This document shows, one piece after another, positions 25,775-36,219 of a stretch of DNA of 64,000 bases. This stretch comes from Brevibacillus thermoruber 423 (GTDB lineage Bacteria; Bacillota; Bacilli; Brevibacillales; Brevibacillaceae). The translations under genes were made by a program, and so were the position numbers. Numbering within the stretch: the stretch's first letter is position 1; every line of letters begins with the position of its first letter. The notes beneath the pieces are model-generated. The model was not told where the DNA came from and searched no databases. It saw nothing but the letters and a program-made list of their open reading frames with translations. The DNA lies in NCBI RefSeq assembly GCF_000454065.1, contig NZ_KE695653.1:304067-368066 (forward strand). Reading direction: 5' to 3'.

Positions 25775-27889
25775 ATGGCACTCATGTATGGATTCGTCAA
25801 GTGGATTCTTTATCTCTGGTTCCGCCCCCGCTTCCGGGGCCTCGACAAACTGGACGTCTCCCGGCCCTGCATCATCATCCCCAACCACGTCTCGCTCCTG
25901 GACGCGGTCCTGCTGGCCTTTGTCCTGCCGTCCACCACCACTTTTGTGGCCAACACTGAAATCGCCAAAAGATTCGCCTTTTTCCTTCGCTTCCGCAAGC
26001 ACGTTACGGTCGACCCGCTCAACCCCTACTCGATTCGGCACATGCTGCGGGTGCTCAAAAACGGTGAATCGCTGGTGATTTTTCCGGAAGGACGGATCAC
26101 CACCACCGGCGGCCTGATGAAAATCTACAGCGGCGTCGGCTATCTGGCCATCCGCACCGGCGCTCCCGTCTATCCGGTCATCATCCAGGGGCTGGAACGG
26201 TCGGTGTTCTCCTATCTGAAAGGCAAAGTGCGGATCGCCTGGTTCCCGAAAGTGACCATTTCCATCGGCACGCCGTTCACCCTGCAGAAGAACGAACACG
26301 AATCGATGCGCGAGCAGAAGGCGGCGGCGAGCGACTTGATCCTGCGCACGCTGCAGACCGAGCTGTTCCGGGCGCGGATGAAGCAGGACGTCAACCTGTT
26401 TGACGAAGTGCTGGAAGCGGCCCGCATCCACGGCGCCAGGCAGATGATCGCCAAGGATCTGACCTCCTCCGTCAGCTATCGCACCCTGCTGATCGCCAGC
26501 TACCTGCTCGGCGACAAGTGGAACACGCTCTTGGCCGGCAAACGGACCGTCGGCGTGCTCCTGCCCAACTCGGTCGGTCATCTGGTCACCCTGCTCTCCC
26601 TGTTTCGGTTGGGAATCACCCCCGCGATCCTGAACTTCTCGCTCGGCGTCCGGTCACTCCTGGACTGCTGCGAGACGGCGGGCATCCACACGGTCCTGAC
26701 TTCCCGCGTGTTTATCGAAAAAGGGAAGCTGGAGCATCTGATCCAGGGCCTTTCCGAGCGCGTCGCGATCATCTACCTGGAGGATGTGAAAGCCTCCGCG
26801 ACCACCGGCAACAAGCTCACCGCCCTTTTCCGCTACCTGACCGGCCAGCGGTCGCAGGCAGGCGCCAACGAACTGATCCTGTTCACCTCGGGCAGCGAAA
26901 GCAAACCGAAAGGCGTCGTCCTGACGCACACCAATGTGTACGCCAATATCCAGCAGGTGACCAGCGTGATCGACATCACCGCCCGCGACAAGATTTTCAA
27001 CGCGCTGCCGATGTTTCACAGCTTTGGGCTGACGGCAGGCACCCTGCTTCCGGTCGTCGCCGGGGTCCCCGTCTTTCTGTACCCCAGCCCGCTGCATTAC
27101 AAGGTGATCTCCGAACTGTGCTACGACCAGAATGCGACGATCCTGTTCGGCACTTCCACCTTCCTGGCCGGGTACGGCAAAGCCGCCCATCCCTACAACT
27201 TCTATTCGCTCCGCTACGTCTTCGCCGGTGCGGAGAAGCTGAAACCGGATGTCCGGCAGTTGTGGATGGAGAAATTCGGGGTGCGGATTTTTGAAGGCTA
27301 CGGCGCGACGGAGACGTCTCCGATCCTGTCGCTCAATACGCCGCTGGCCAACAGGCCGGGTACCGTCGGACGGCTGCTGCCCGGCATCGAATCCCGTCTG
27401 GAGCCGGTGGAGGGCATCGCCCGAGGCGGCCATCTGCTGGTCAAAGGGCCCAACGTGATGAAAGGGTACCTGATTCACGGCAAGGGTTTCCTCCCGGCAG
27501 ACGACTGGTACCCGACAGGCGATCTGGTGGAACAGGATGCCGACGGCTTTCTCACGATCCAGTCGCGGTTGAAACGCTTCGCCAAAATCGCCGGCGAGAT
27601 GGTCTCGCTCAACCTGGTGGAAGAATTGGCCGCCCAGTGTTTCGGCCACTCCGAGCTGGCCGCCATCGCCGTCAGCGACCCGCGCAGGGGCGAAAAAATC
27701 GTGCTGTACACGACCGACGAATCCGTGCGCACGGACCGGCTGCGGGCGTACCTGGCAGAGAGGCAGTTTTCTCCCCTGCTGCTGCCGTCCGCCGTGCACG
27801 TCATCAAACAACTGCCGCTCCTGGGCAGCGGCAAAACCGATTACGTCGCGCTGAAACAGTTGGCCGAACAAGGGAGGAACGCGTCGTGA
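25775..27889 (+). CDS. aas: Acyltransferase/acyl-ACP synthetase (Aas-like, fused)
   Basis: A 704-residue fusion. The N-terminal PlsC-type acyltransferase (about 1-190) has the catalytic NHVSLLDA (His38, Asp43) and FPEGR. The C-terminal AMP-forming acyl synthetase (about 210-700) shows ILFTSGSESKPKGVVLTH, GYGATETSP and PTGDLVE. Aas re-acylates lysophospholipids such as lyso-PE at the inner face of the membrane. I chose ATG at 25775, behind AAAGGTG; the open frame begins 26 codons earlier, overlapping the terminator of the previous operon. It overlaps lplT by GTGA. The two genes form the same acylation-flippase module that is fused or adjacent in enterobacteria. Confidence 0.92.
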   Translation: MALMYGFVKWILYLWFRPRFRGLDKLDVSRPCIIIPNHVSLLDAVLLAFVLPSTTTFVANTEIAKRFAFFLRFRKHVTVDPLNPYSIRHMLRVLKNGESLVIFPEGRITTTGGLMKIYSGVGYLAIRTGAPVYPVIIQGLERSVFSYLKGKVRIAWFPKVTISIGTPFTLQKNEHESMREQKAAASDLILRTLQTELFRARMKQDVNLFDEVLEAARIHGARQMIAKDLTSSVSYRTLLIASYLLGDKWNTLLAGKRTVGVLLPNSVGHLVTLLSLFRLGITPAILNFSLGVRSLLDCCETAGIHTVLTSRVFIEKGKLEHLIQGLSERVAIIYLEDVKASATTGNKLTALFRYLTGQRSQAGANELILFTSGSESKPKGVVLTHTNVYANIQQVTSVIDITARDKIFNALPMFHSFGLTAGTLLPVVAGVPVFLYPSPLHYKVISELCYDQNATILFGTSTFLAGYGKAAHPYNFYSLRYVFAGAEKLKPDVRQLWMEKFGVRIFEGYGATETSPILSLNTPLANRPGTVGRLLPGIESRLEPVEGIARGGHLLVKGPNVMKGYLIHGKGFLPADDWYPTGDLVEQDADGFLTIQSRLKRFAKIAGEMVSLNLVEELAAQCFGHSELAAIAVSDPRRGEKIVLYTTDESVRTDRLRAYLAERQFSPLLLPSAVHVIKQLPLLGSGKTDYVALKQLAEQGRNAS

Positions 27890-29103
27890 AGACGAGATGG
27901 CAGCCGCTTCAGGCCCTGTACGTTACGCAGTTTTTGTCCGCGTTTGCCGACAACATGATTTTGTTTGTGATCGCCAATCTGCTGCGGGAGAACGGCTTTT
28001 CTCCCGCGATGCTCGCACTCGTCTCGATGTCGTTTTTCCTGCCGTACATCGTCCTCGCCCCGGTCGTCGGCCCGTTTGCCGACAAGCATCCCAAATCGGT
28101 GGTGCTGGTGATCGGCAACCTGATCAAGGCGCTCGGCGTCCTGCTGCTGCTGGTGACCGATCATGCCAGCATCCTGATGCTGATGCTCAGCTACTTCACG
28201 GTCGGGGTGGGGGCTGTCGTCTACTCCCCGGCCAAGTACGGGATTCTGCCGGAGCTGACGCACAGCGAAGACGACCTGTTCCGCGCCAACGCGCGAATCG
28301 AAGCGTACACGATCATCGCCATTTTGACCGGGATCGGCGGCGGAGGGGCCATCGCCTCGATGACGCCTCCCCTGATCTCCTCGTTGATCTGCATGGCCCT
28401 GTACGTCTGTTCCGTGGCGATGACGTTTTTTATCCCGCGCCTCAACGGCAACCCCCGGATTCGCTACGGCGCGGAGGCGCGGCGGTTCTTCCACAACTTC
28501 CGGCAGTTGATGGGACGGCCGGAGACCAGCTTCTCCCTGATCGGCACCGGCGCGTTCTGGATGAGCTCGGCCGTTCTGCGGGTCGCGGTGCTAGCCTGGA
28601 TTCCCGCCGCGCTCGGCATCCATCCGGAGAGCTTTTCCGTCTCGCTGATCCTGGCCACCACCTCGATCGGGATCATCTTCGGCGCGTTTCTCGCGCCCCG
28701 GCTGATCCCGCTGAACCGGTTCTACCGTTCGGTTGTCTACGGATTCGGGATGTTCCTGCTGATTCTGCTGTTCCCCTGGTTTCACGTCACGGCGATCGCC
28801 ATCCTGTTCCTGCTTTTGGTCGGCTTCATGGGCGGCGTGTTTATCGTCCCGATGAACACCGTCCTGCAGGAGGAAGGAAAAAAGGTCGTCGGTACCGGGC
28901 AGACGATCGCGATCCAGAATTTCGTCGAAAACATCCTCATGCTGGTCGGCTCCGGCCTCTACTACTTCATCGTCTACCTCGGCGCCTCCGTATCGGCCGC
29001 AATCGTGGCACAGGGGCTCCTGCTGCTGCTCTTTCTGCTCTATCTCAACGGTCAGACGAAGCGGCTTCCCCGCGGCCGGGCGGAAAGAAGCGCGGGCCTG
29101 TAA
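27886..29103 (+). CDS. lplT: Lysophospholipid transporter (MFS, LplT-like)
   Basis: A 405-residue MFS protein with about 12 membrane helices and the early loop motif GPFADKHPKSV. The pattern VVYSPAKYGILPEL is typical of LplT, which flips lysophospholipids inward so Aas can re-acylate them. Start is GTG at 27886, overlapping the aas stop and preceded by GGGAGGAA; the much longer frame starting inside aas is not real. The overlap indicates coupled translation with aas. It is followed by a bidirectional terminator. Confidence 0.9.
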   Translation: MKTRWQPLQALYVTQFLSAFADNMILFVIANLLRENGFSPAMLALVSMSFFLPYIVLAPVVGPFADKHPKSVVLVIGNLIKALGVLLLLVTDHASILMLMLSYFTVGVGAVVYSPAKYGILPELTHSEDDLFRANARIEAYTIIAILTGIGGGGAIASMTPPLISSLICMALYVCSVAMTFFIPRLNGNPRIRYGAEARRFFHNFRQLMGRPETSFSLIGTGAFWMSSAVLRVAVLAWIPAALGIHPESFSVSLILATTSIGIIFGAFLAPRLIPLNRFYRSVVYGFGMFLLILLFPWFHVTAIAILFLLLVGFMGGVFIVPMNTVLQEEGKKVVGTGQTIAIQNFVENILMLVGSGLYYFIVYLGASVSAAIVAQGLLLLLFLLYLNGQTKRLPRGRAERSAGL

Positions 29104-29107
29104 TGGG

Positions 29108-29141
29108 AAAAGCCGTGACGCGCTTCGTGTCACGGCTTTTT
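29108..29141. terminator. Bidirectional terminator between lplT and recQ
   Basis: AAAAGCCGTGAC / GTCACGGCTTTTT stem around a 9-nt loop, A-run before and T-run after, serving both convergent genes. Confidence 0.92.
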
Positions 29142-29159
29142 GCTGTGCGGGCGGCGTGT

Positions 29160-30941
29160 TCACACACCGGCCTTCTCATTGGCGTACGCCTGCAAGCACG
29201 CCAAAAACATCGCGCCGTACTTCTCAAACTTCGACTCGCCGACGCCTTTGACGCCAAGCATCGCCCGTTTGTCGGTCGGACACAGCCGGCTCATCTCCTG
29301 CAAGGTGCTGTCGTGGAAGATGACGTAGGGCGGCACGCCTTCGCGCTGGGAAATCTCCTTGCGAAGCCGCCGCAGCCGCTCAAACAGCTCGTCGTCGTCT
29401 TCCTGCCTGGAGGGGCGAACCCATACCTTTTGCCACACCTTCTCTTCCCCTTTCAGCACGGGGATCGCTTTTTCCGCCAGCGTCACGACCGGATAGCGGC
29501 TTTCCGTCATGCCCAGATATCCCTCGGCAATCAGCAGATGGATCAGGTCGGCAATCTCCTGCTCCGTGTACTCGCTCATCACCCCATAGGTGGGCAGCTT
29601 GTCAAAGCCGAACTGGGCCACTTTCTTGTTTTTCGAGCCTTTCAATACCTGGGCCGTCAGCGAGACGCCGAAGCGTTCCCTCATCCGCTTGACGCAGGAA
29701 AAGATTTTTTGCGCCTCCACCGTGATGTCCACCAGTTCCGCCTCGTTGGTGCAGTTGCCGCATCGGCCGCAGGCCTGCGCCGACGTCTCGCCGAAGTACT
29801 GCACGATGTGCTGCTGCAGGCACCGGGGCGTCCGGCAGTAATCGATCATCGCGTACAGCCTTTTGTATTCGGCTTCTTTCCGCTCATCCGCGAGCTGGTT
29901 CTGCTCGATCAAAAACGTTTGCGTCCGGATATCCTGCGGGTGAAACAGCAGGATGCACTCGCTTGTGGCGCCGTCCCTGCCCGCCCGTCCGGCTTCCTGG
30001 TAGTAGGCTTCCAGATTTTTCGGCATGTTGTAGTGGATCACGTAGCGGACATTGGACTTGTCGATGCCCATGCCAAACGCGTTGGTGGCGATCATCGTCC
30101 GGACGTCGTCAAACAGAAACGCCTCCTGGTTGCCCGCCCGCTCCGCTTCACTCAGGCCGGCGTGGTAGCGGGTGACGGACAACCCTCGTTCCCGCAGGTA
30201 CTCGTACAGCCCGTCCACCTCTTTTCGGGTCGCCGCATAGACGATACCGGCCTGCTCCGGATGGGCCCGCAGATAGTCCAGCACAAAGCGGCGGCGGTCC
30301 TCACCTTTGCGCACGGACAAGACCAGGTTGTCCCGGGCAAAGCCGGAGATGAAGACGGCTTCGTCCCGCAGCCCGAGCAGCCGGCGGATGTCCTCCGTCA
30401 CTTCGGGCGTAGCCGTAGCCGTCAGCGCCGCCACGACGGGCCGTTTCGGCAGCGATTGGACGAACCGGGCAACCGCCAGATAGCTGGGGCGGAAATCGTG
30501 CCCCCACTGCGAGACGCAGTGGGCTTCATCGACCGCGACAAACGACACGGGCAGTTCGTTGGCCCAGGTAAGAAAGTGTTCCGACTCCAGCCGCTCCGGC
30601 GCCAGATACAGCAGCTTGTACGCCCCTTGGCGGGCGTGCTCCAGCCGGCGGCGCACTTCCGCGTAATCCAGCGTGCTGTTGATCTGGGTGGCGGGAATCC
30701 CCGCGCTGACCAGCCCGTCCACCTGGTCTTTCATCAGCGAGATGAGCGGGGAGATGACGATCGTCAGCCCGTCAAACAGCAGGGCCGGGACCTGATAGCA
30801 GATGGACTTCCCGCCCCCGGTCGGCATGATGCCCACGGTATCGCGGCCGGACAGCAGGCTGTGGACGATCTGTTTTTGCCCCTCCCGAAACGACGGGTAA
30901 CCGAAGTGCTTGTGCAGGACGTCTTCCGCTTGTTTCAACAA
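29160..30941 (-). CDS. recQ: ATP-dependent DNA helicase RecQ
   Basis: A 593-residue RecQ. Helicase core: Walker [13 protein letters not shown] and [14 protein letters not shown]. The RQC domain carries zinc cysteines (PRCLQQH, CGRCGNC), and an HRDC domain forms the last about 75 residues. Length and domain set match full RecQ helicases, which unwind recombination and replication intermediates. Start is TTG at 30941 behind AGGGGTGG; no ATG is available in frame. Single gene, converging on lplT. Confidence 0.94.
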   Translation of the reverse strand: MLKQAEDVLHKHFGYPSFREGQKQIVHSLLSGRDTVGIMPTGGGKSICYQVPALLFDGLTIVISPLISLMKDQVDGLVSAGIPATQINSTLDYAEVRRRLEHARQGAYKLLYLAPERLESEHFLTWANELPVSFVAVDEAHCVSQWGHDFRPSYLAVARFVQSLPKRPVVAALTATATPEVTEDIRRLLGLRDEAVFISGFARDNLVLSVRKGEDRRRFVLDYLRAHPEQAGIVYAATRKEVDGLYEYLRERGLSVTRYHAGLSEAERAGNQEAFLFDDVRTMIATNAFGMGIDKSNVRYVIHYNMPKNLEAYYQEAGRAGRDGATSECILLFHPQDIRTQTFLIEQNQLADERKEAEYKRLYAMIDYCRTPRCLQQHIVQYFGETSAQACGRCGNCTNEAELVDITVEAQKIFSCVKRMRERFGVSLTAQVLKGSKNKKVAQFGFDKLPTYGVMSEYTEQEIADLIHLLIAEGYLGMTESRYPVVTLAEKAIPVLKGEEKVWQKVWVRPSRQEDDDELFERLRRLRKEISQREGVPPYVIFHDSTLQEMSRLCPTDKRAMLGVKGVGESKFEKYGAMFLACLQAYANEKAGV

Positions 30942-30976
30942 CGTGATCCACCCCTTTACTTTTCATGAGTCTGCGC

Positions 30977-31020
30977 AAAAAAGCATCCGAGAGCGCTTTA
31001 AGACTGCTCTCGGATTGCTT
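30977..31020 (-). terminator. Terminator after the MATE transporter gene
   Basis: A 15-bp stem built from AAGCAATCCGAGAGC and GCTCTCGGATGCTT, with one mismatch, followed by TTTTTT on the minus strand. Confidence 0.9.
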
Positions 31021-31048
31021 ATACCATGCGAGACAGGGATAAAAACAG

Positions 31049-32401
31049 CTACGTCGCTTTGACCGTCCGCCGCTGCATCAGAAGCAGCCGGCCGAACAAA
31101 AACACGGCGCCCGCAGCCAGGCCGGCGATCAGGCCGATCCAATACCCGAACGCGGCCAGGGAGGTGTAGTTGGCCAAGAGATAGCCGAGCGGCAGGCCAA
31201 TCACCCAGTAGGAGACAAGCGCGGCGACGAACGGGACCGTCACGTCCTTGTACCCGCGCAAAATGCCCTGGATCGGGGCAGCCACCGCGTCCGACAGGAG
31301 AAACAGAATCGAGTACATCAGGAACTGCTGCGTAAGCTGAAGCACGTCCGGGTCGGTCGTGTAAAAGCCGGCCACCTGTTCGCTAAACAGGAACAGCCCG
31401 ACGGCGAACAAGCTCGCCATCACCAGGGCGATCCCGATTCCCAGGTAGCTGTACTGGCGCGCGTCCCGGAACCGTTCCGCCCCCACTTCAAACCCGACCA
31501 CGATGGTGAGCGCCATGGAGATGCTCAGCGGCACCATGTAAATAAACGAAGCGAAGTTCATCGCCGCCTGGTGAGCCGCGATCGTGACCGTGTTGAACTG
31601 GCTCATCAGCAGCGTGACGGCGGCAAAAATGCTCACCTCGAAAAAGATCGAGAAGCCGATCGGCACGCCCAGCCGGAGCAGCTCTTTCCACGCGGGCAAG
31701 GACACGCGGAACAGCCGCGAAAACATCCTGTATTCGGTAAACGGCTCGACGCGATGCACCACGTACAAGCTGATCAGGGCAATGCACCAATAGGTGATGG
31801 CCGATGCCACCCCCGCACCGACGCCCCCGAGCCGGGGAAACCCGAAATTCCCGAAAATGAGCACGTAGTTCAGTGCGACGTTGATCGGCAGGGAAATCAG
31901 CGTAATGACCATCGTCACCCGCGTCATGCCGAGCGCGTCGATAAAACAGCGCAGCACGGTGTAGACAAACATGGGCACGATGCCAAACGACAGCGCGATC
32001 AGGAATCGCCGGGCAATGTCGCGAACGTCCGTCTCCAGATTCATGCTGTTCAAAATCGGCTGGAGAACCAGCGCGCCGCACAGGATGACGGCGACGGCGA
32101 TCACGACGGACAAATAGAGCGCCTGCATGACCGTAAACGGCACCTGATCCTTCCGCATGGCACCGACCAGTTGGGCCACCATCGGCGTCACCGCCAGCAG
32201 GATACCGGTCAGTCCCGACTGAATCGGGACCCAGATGCTCGACCCGATCGCCACGCCCGCCAGATCGACGGGACTGGCGTGGCCCGACATGATGGTGTCA
32301 AAGAAGGTCATGGCAAACAGGGCCAACTGCGAGACCAGAATCGGCAGCAGAACGGACAGGAACTGACGCAGTTTTTCTTGGAGCGTGTGCGTTTGATGCA
32401 T
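31049..32401 (-). CDS. MATE family efflux transporter (NorM-like)
   Basis: A 450-residue, 12-helix MATE protein. Family patterns: [14 protein letters not shown] near the first helices, [20 protein letters not shown], and [17 protein letters not shown] in the second half. NorM-type MATE pumps export cationic drugs or other toxicants using a sodium or proton gradient. ATG at 32401 follows GGAGGATG. It is transcribed alone and ends at a strong terminator. The substrate cannot be predicted. Confidence 0.92.
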   Translation of the reverse strand: MHQTHTLQEKLRQFLSVLLPILVSQLALFAMTFFDTIMSGHASPVDLAGVAIGSSIWVPIQSGLTGILLAVTPMVAQLVGAMRKDQVPFTVMQALYLSVVIAVAVILCGALVLQPILNSMNLETDVRDIARRFLIALSFGIVPMFVYTVLRCFIDALGMTRVTMVITLISLPINVALNYVLIFGNFGFPRLGGVGAGVASAITYWCIALISLYVVHRVEPFTEYRMFSRLFRVSLPAWKELLRLGVPIGFSIFFEVSIFAAVTLLMSQFNTVTIAAHQAAMNFASFIYMVPLSISMALTIVVGFEVGAERFRDARQYSYLGIGIALVMASLFAVGLFLFSEQVAGFYTTDPDVLQLTQQFLMYSILFLLSDAVAAPIQGILRGYKDVTVPFVAALVSYWVIGLPLGYLLANYTSLAAFGYWIGLIAGLAAGAVFLFGRLLLMQRRTVKAT

Positions 32402-32507
32402 GGTTTGTTCATCCTCCGAAAACGGCAGACGCGGCGAAATCGATCCGCCCCGCTCTCATCCAAAAGATGGCTCCGCTCTATTCTACCATGCGATCCCGTC
32501 CGCGTCC

Positions 32508-32537
32508 GCATATGAATAACGCCGGGGGCACACAATA
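32508..32537 (+). promoter_or_regulatory. Candidate sigma-G (forespore) promoter of sspH
   Basis: GCATA (32508-32512), 18-bp spacer and CACAATA (32531-32537), resembling the sigma-G/F pattern GCATA...CATNNTA. sspH orthologues are forespore-expressed. Confidence 0.4.
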
Positions 32538-32569
32538 TCACTGGCAACAACGACAAGGAGGGCAGGACG

Positions 32570-32749
32570 ATGAACAAACAACGGGCAAAAGAAATTGCCG
32601 CTTCCCCCGTCATGGCAAACGTGACCTGCGACGGCACTCCCGTCTACATCCAGCATGTCGATGAACAGAACGAAACGGCCCGCATCTATCCCCTGGGTGA
32701 ACCGGAAAAGGAACAGACGGTGCCGTTGAATCGTTTGATTGAGCATTAA
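32570..32749 (+). CDS. sspH: H-type small acid-soluble spore protein
   Basis: A 59-residue protein matching Bacillus SspH along its length: start MNKQRAKEIAASPVM, centre GTPVYIQHVDEQ, then TARIYPLGEPEKE and a final VPLNRLIEH. H-type SASPs are minor spore-core proteins made in the forespore. ATG at 32570 follows AAGGAGGGCA. It ends at a strong hairpin. It marks the organism as an endospore former. Confidence 0.95.
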   Translation: MNKQRAKEIAASPVMANVTCDGTPVYIQHVDEQNETARIYPLGEPEKEQTVPLNRLIEH

Positions 32750-32760
32750 GATAGGCAAAG

Positions 32761-32796
32761 AACGAAGAAACCTCCGGATAAGGAGGTTTCTTCGTT
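32761..32796. terminator. Terminator after sspH
   Basis: A 15-bp perfect stem (AACGAAGAAACCTCC and its complement) around a 6-nt loop, between sspH and the convergent binding-protein remnant. Tails are short, so it probably serves both. Confidence 0.85.
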
Positions 32797-32818
32797 GTTC
32801 GCGGTGAAACGCCAACGG

Positions 32819-33360
32819 TCATTTGCCGCCCTTCATGATGCTTTCGATCACGTCCAGACCCTTGTACTGCCCCATCGCCAACGGGCCCATGATTTCAGTA
32901 TCCACAACGAACACGCGGTTGTTCTTCACAGCGCGCAGATTCTTCCAGACCGGATTTTGCTCCAGTTCCTTCAGCGCTACGTCCGCCGAGCGGGTAAAGT
33001 CCTCCCCCAGAAAAATGTAATCCGGATTCAACTCGCTTACGCCCTCCAGGCTGATTTCGCCGTAATCCCCCATTTTGTCAAATGGCGTAAAGCCGAGCTC
33101 CTTGTAATAAGGAGACATGCGCACCCCACCATAGTAGTTAAATCCTTTGCCCCACGTCATCAAAAACAGGGCCGTTTTTCCCTTCTCGCCGGATTGTTCC
33201 ATCAACGAGGCGACGTCCTTCAGTTTTTGGCGATAGCTGTCTATGTATTGCTGCGCCTTTCAGCCCGGCCACACCCTTGACCGCCGCAGTCTCACCGATG
33301 GCAAACAAGTGATCGGCGTAGGGCGTGGGGAGATCACACGGGTGCGGCACGATGGATATC
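32819..33360 (-). pseudogene. Iron-siderophore binding protein, decayed remnant
   Basis: The last 128 codons (32819-33205) encode the C-terminal lobe of a FecB/FhuD-type ABC substrate-binding protein (LFLMTWGKGFNYYGGVRMSP; LEGVSELNPDYIFLGEDF). In the C-terminal frame a TGA lies just upstream, near 33260. Another frame at about 33260-33350 reads LPTPYADHLFAIGE, like the N-terminal lobe of the same family. There is no signal peptide, and the part between the lobes is missing. I read it as an internally deleted, frameshifted gene. A start at ATG 33205 could give a short peptide, but not a functional receptor. Confidence 0.75.
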
Positions 33361-33434
33361 AGTGATGATTGATGTATAATCAAAACAAGGATGCTGATGA
33401 ACGGAACCCATGATGGAAGCGGAGGATCAGAGAA

Positions 33435-33968
33435 ATGCGTACTGATGAAACCGTGTACTATCGCGAAGTCCAGCGTTTTCGGCAGATATGGCTGTGGGCG
33501 ATTGTGATTGCCATCGATATCTTGATGGTGTCCACCTTTTCGTACGATTTCTACCAGCGGATTTTTTTGGGAAGAACGGTTGATGAGCCAATGTCCGCGG
33601 CGGAAGCGTGGATCACCTGGATGTTGTTGGGTATTGTGCTTCCGTTCCTGATCACCGCGCTGTTCTTGTCCAAACTGGTGGTGGAGGTAACGGAACAGGG
33701 GGTGTCGATCCGCTATTTCCCCTTCGTCCGCCGCCGCATCCCCTACACGGGCATTGCGTCGCATGAAGTGTGCCAATTCAGCCCGTTCTGGGATTTTGGC
33801 GGATGGGGCATCAGATGGTTTCCCGGCGGATGGGCCTACATCGTCAGCGGAAATCGCGGGGTCAAACTGCGGTTGAACGACAACAAACTGCTGATTATCG
33901 GCTCCCACCATCCCGAAAAGCTGGCGGAAGCCATCGCCGAGGCGATGGGAGACAGGCGGGACGGGTGA
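33435..33968 (+). CDS. DUF6141-like two-TM protein of unknown function
   Basis: A 177-residue protein with two membrane segments (about 18-38 and 62-85) followed by a C-terminal soluble part that looks PH-like: VVEVTEQGVSIRYFPF, RRIPYTGIASHEV, a Gly/Trp-rich run and GVKLRLNDNKLLIIG. I recognise the pattern of Bacillales membrane proteins labelled DUF6141, but no role is known. ATG at 33435 follows GGAGG nine bases upstream. It stands alone between two hairpins. Confidence 0.68.
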   Translation: MRTDETVYYREVQRFRQIWLWAIVIAIDILMVSTFSYDFYQRIFLGRTVDEPMSAAEAWITWMLLGIVLPFLITALFLSKLVVEVTEQGVSIRYFPFVRRRIPYTGIASHEVCQFSPFWDFGGWGIRWFPGGWAYIVSGNRGVKLRLNDNKLLIIGSHHPEKLAEAIAEAMGDRRDG

Positions 33969-34042
33969 AAAAGGTTCCCGTCCGATCCGGCACGTCCTTC
34001 CCCCATGCGCGCGCATGAACGTGATCCCCTCTTGCTTGCAGG

Positions 34043-34080
34043 CAAACTCCCTCTGCCGGCTGCGGCTGCGAGGGAGTTTG
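34043..34080. terminator. Bidirectional hairpin between DUF6141 and ABC exporter genes
   Basis: An 11-bp perfect stem CAAACTCCCTC / GAGGGAGTTTG around a G+C-rich loop, located between two convergent genes. Tails are weak. Confidence 0.7.
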
Positions 34081-34092
34081 TTCTTGCGCGGT

Positions 34093-36219
34093 TTACACCA
34101 TGCCCGGAGACAGTGTCCCCGTCGTCTCGCTGAATGACACCCGCTCTCCCTGCTGAAGCTGATACATGTGATAATAGCGGCCGCCCAGCTTCATCAGCGT
34201 CTCGTGGTCTCCCCGCTCCACGATTTCGCCCCGGTCCAGGACGAGAATCAGATCGGCGTGTTTGATCGTCGACAGCCGATGCGCGATGATAAACGTCGTC
34301 CGCCCCTTTTTCACCACGTCCAACGCCTCTTGGATGATCGCTTCCGTTTCCGTGTCGATGTTGGAGGTGGCTTCGTCCAGGATCAGGATGGCGGGATCAA
34401 ATGCAAGCGCGCGGGCAAACGAAATGAGCTGCCGCTGGCCCGCCGACAGGGTGCTGCCTTTTTCCACCACGGGCTCGTCGATGCCGTTGGGCAAATGCTT
34501 GAGCAGGCGATCCGCTCCAATCTCGCTCAGCACCTTTTCCACGCGCTCCCGGGAGATGGCAGGATCACCCAGCGACACGTTGGACGCGATCGTTCCCGTA
34601 AACAGGAACGGGTCCTGCAGCACGATGCCCATGTGCTCCCGCACGGTCTGCCGGGGCATCTCGCGAATGTCCCGATCGTCGATGGCAATACGTCCGCGGC
34701 TTGCGTCATAAAAACGGAAGAGCAGATTCAGGATGGAGCTTTTCCCGGACCCCGTATGTCCGACCAGCGCCACCGTCTGTCCCGGCATCGCCTCAAACGA
34801 AATGCCTTTGAGCACATACTCGTCATCCTTGTAGGCGAACCATACGTCTTCGAAGGTCACTTTCCCCCGGTACCGCTCCATCTTCTGGTCCGAGACGTCT
34901 TCGCCCTCCTCGTCGAGCAGGACGAATACCCGCTCTGCGGAGACAAGCGCGGTCTCCAGGTTGGGCAGTTGATTCACAATACCGACAATCGGCTGGAACA
35001 GCCGGTTCAGATAATCGACAAACGCATACAGCACGCCGAGCGAGATCGCTCCCTCCGCTCCGGCGATGGAGACGCCGCCAAAATACCAGATCAGCGCCAC
35101 AAAGGCGATCGTCCGGATCACCCCGACCAGATTGTGGCCGGTCAGGGCGTTCAAGCTGAGCAGCTTGCTCCGGTACGTGAAGTGGCGAGTATTGTACTCC
35201 TCGAACTCCCGCTCCGTTTGTTTCTCCCGGCGAAACGCCTTAATCACCGCAATCCCCTGGATCGATTCGTTGATCATGGCGTTGATTTCGCTAACGGTGG
35301 AGCGAATGACGCGGTTGTACCGCTTGGCGAACAGCCGGTAGGCGTACATCCACACCGCCAGCACGGGCACGATGAACAGGCAGATCGCCGCCAGCCGGAC
35401 ATCCAGCACGAAAAGGGCGGCAAACACCCCGATCATGTAAATCGAACCGGTAAAAAAGTTGGCCAACACCGATACGTACAGCTCTCGTATCGATTCCGTG
35501 TCGTTGGTGATCCGCGACACGACCTTTCCCGCCGGCAGATTGTCAAAATAGCGGATCGGCAGCCGGTGAATGTGAGCGAACACGTCCGTCCGCATTTTTC
35601 GGATGATCCGGTTGGCCGTAGCCTGCAGCAGGTACCGCTGACCGTAACTGAACAGCGCCGAGATGACGAGCAGCCCGAAATAGACCCGGCAGAGGTCAAG
35701 CAGCCCGTTCATCTCCGGGCGGAAAAACATGAACATCTCCCCGGCAGTCAGCCTGCGCGCTTCATAGGTCTTCATCTGCTCCCCTTTTGTGATCATCAAG
35801 CGCCCGTTTTCCGTGATGGATCGATCGCCGTCAAAAGCAAGCGGGCTTTCGACAAAATAGTAATCCCGGTTCACCTGCAGGACCCTGACCTCCGCACCGC
35901 GCGGCTCGTCGGCGGCAAAGCGGTCCGCCCGTTTGTACAGCGTTTCGCCGTACGCGACCGCATACGGCCCTTCCACCTTCGTCTCGTACCAGGGCTGCTC
36001 GATGCCGGAAATGTGCACATCGATCATCCGCTTGGCGATGAGCGGCCCGGCCAGGTCCGTGCCCACGGCGACGGCCAGCATGAGCAGCGCCAGGATCAGC
36101 GAGGTTTTGAAATGCAGCGCGTAACGCATCAGCCGCCTGCCTGTCTTGGCCAGGCTGCCGGCGGTCCGGTCCATCTCCAAATCGTACTGTTCCTTCTCCA
36201 TACTCACGTTTTGTTTCAC
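34093..36219 (-). CDS. bmrD: Multidrug ABC exporter half, permease-ATPase (BmrD/YheH type)
   Basis: A 708-residue ABC half-transporter. The N-terminal membrane domain is about 30-400; it has a large extracytoplasmic insert between the first helices (about 75-165), which is characteristic of YheH/BmrD. The ATPase domain is about 430-690 with VGHTGSGKSSIL, LSAGQRQLISFARAL and ILILDEATSNID. Start is GTG at 36219, overlapping the bmrC stop as GTGA, so the halves are cotranslated. The heterodimer exports drugs and dyes at the expense of ATP. It is the second gene of a leader-controlled operon. Confidence 0.88.
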   Translation of the reverse strand: MKQNVSMEKEQYDLEMDRTAGSLAKTGRRLMRYALHFKTSLILALLMLAVAVGTDLAGPLIAKRMIDVHISGIEQPWYETKVEGPYAVAYGETLYKRADRFAADEPRGAEVRVLQVNRDYYFVESPLAFDGDRSITENGRLMITKGEQMKTYEARRLTAGEMFMFFRPEMNGLLDLCRVYFGLLVISALFSYGQRYLLQATANRIIRKMRTDVFAHIHRLPIRYFDNLPAGKVVSRITNDTESIRELYVSVLANFFTGSIYMIGVFAALFVLDVRLAAICLFIVPVLAVWMYAYRLFAKRYNRVIRSTVSEINAMINESIQGIAVIKAFRREKQTEREFEEYNTRHFTYRSKLLSLNALTGHNLVGVIRTIAFVALIWYFGGVSIAGAEGAISLGVLYAFVDYLNRLFQPIVGIVNQLPNLETALVSAERVFVLLDEEGEDVSDQKMERYRGKVTFEDVWFAYKDDEYVLKGISFEAMPGQTVALVGHTGSGKSSILNLLFRFYDASRGRIAIDDRDIREMPRQTVREHMGIVLQDPFLFTGTIASNVSLGDPAISRERVEKVLSEIGADRLLKHLPNGIDEPVVEKGSTLSAGQRQLISFARALAFDPAILILDEATSNIDTETEAIIQEALDVVKKGRTTFIIAHRLSTIKHADLILVLDRGEIVERGDHETLMKLGGRYYHMYQLQQGERVSFSETTGTLSPGMV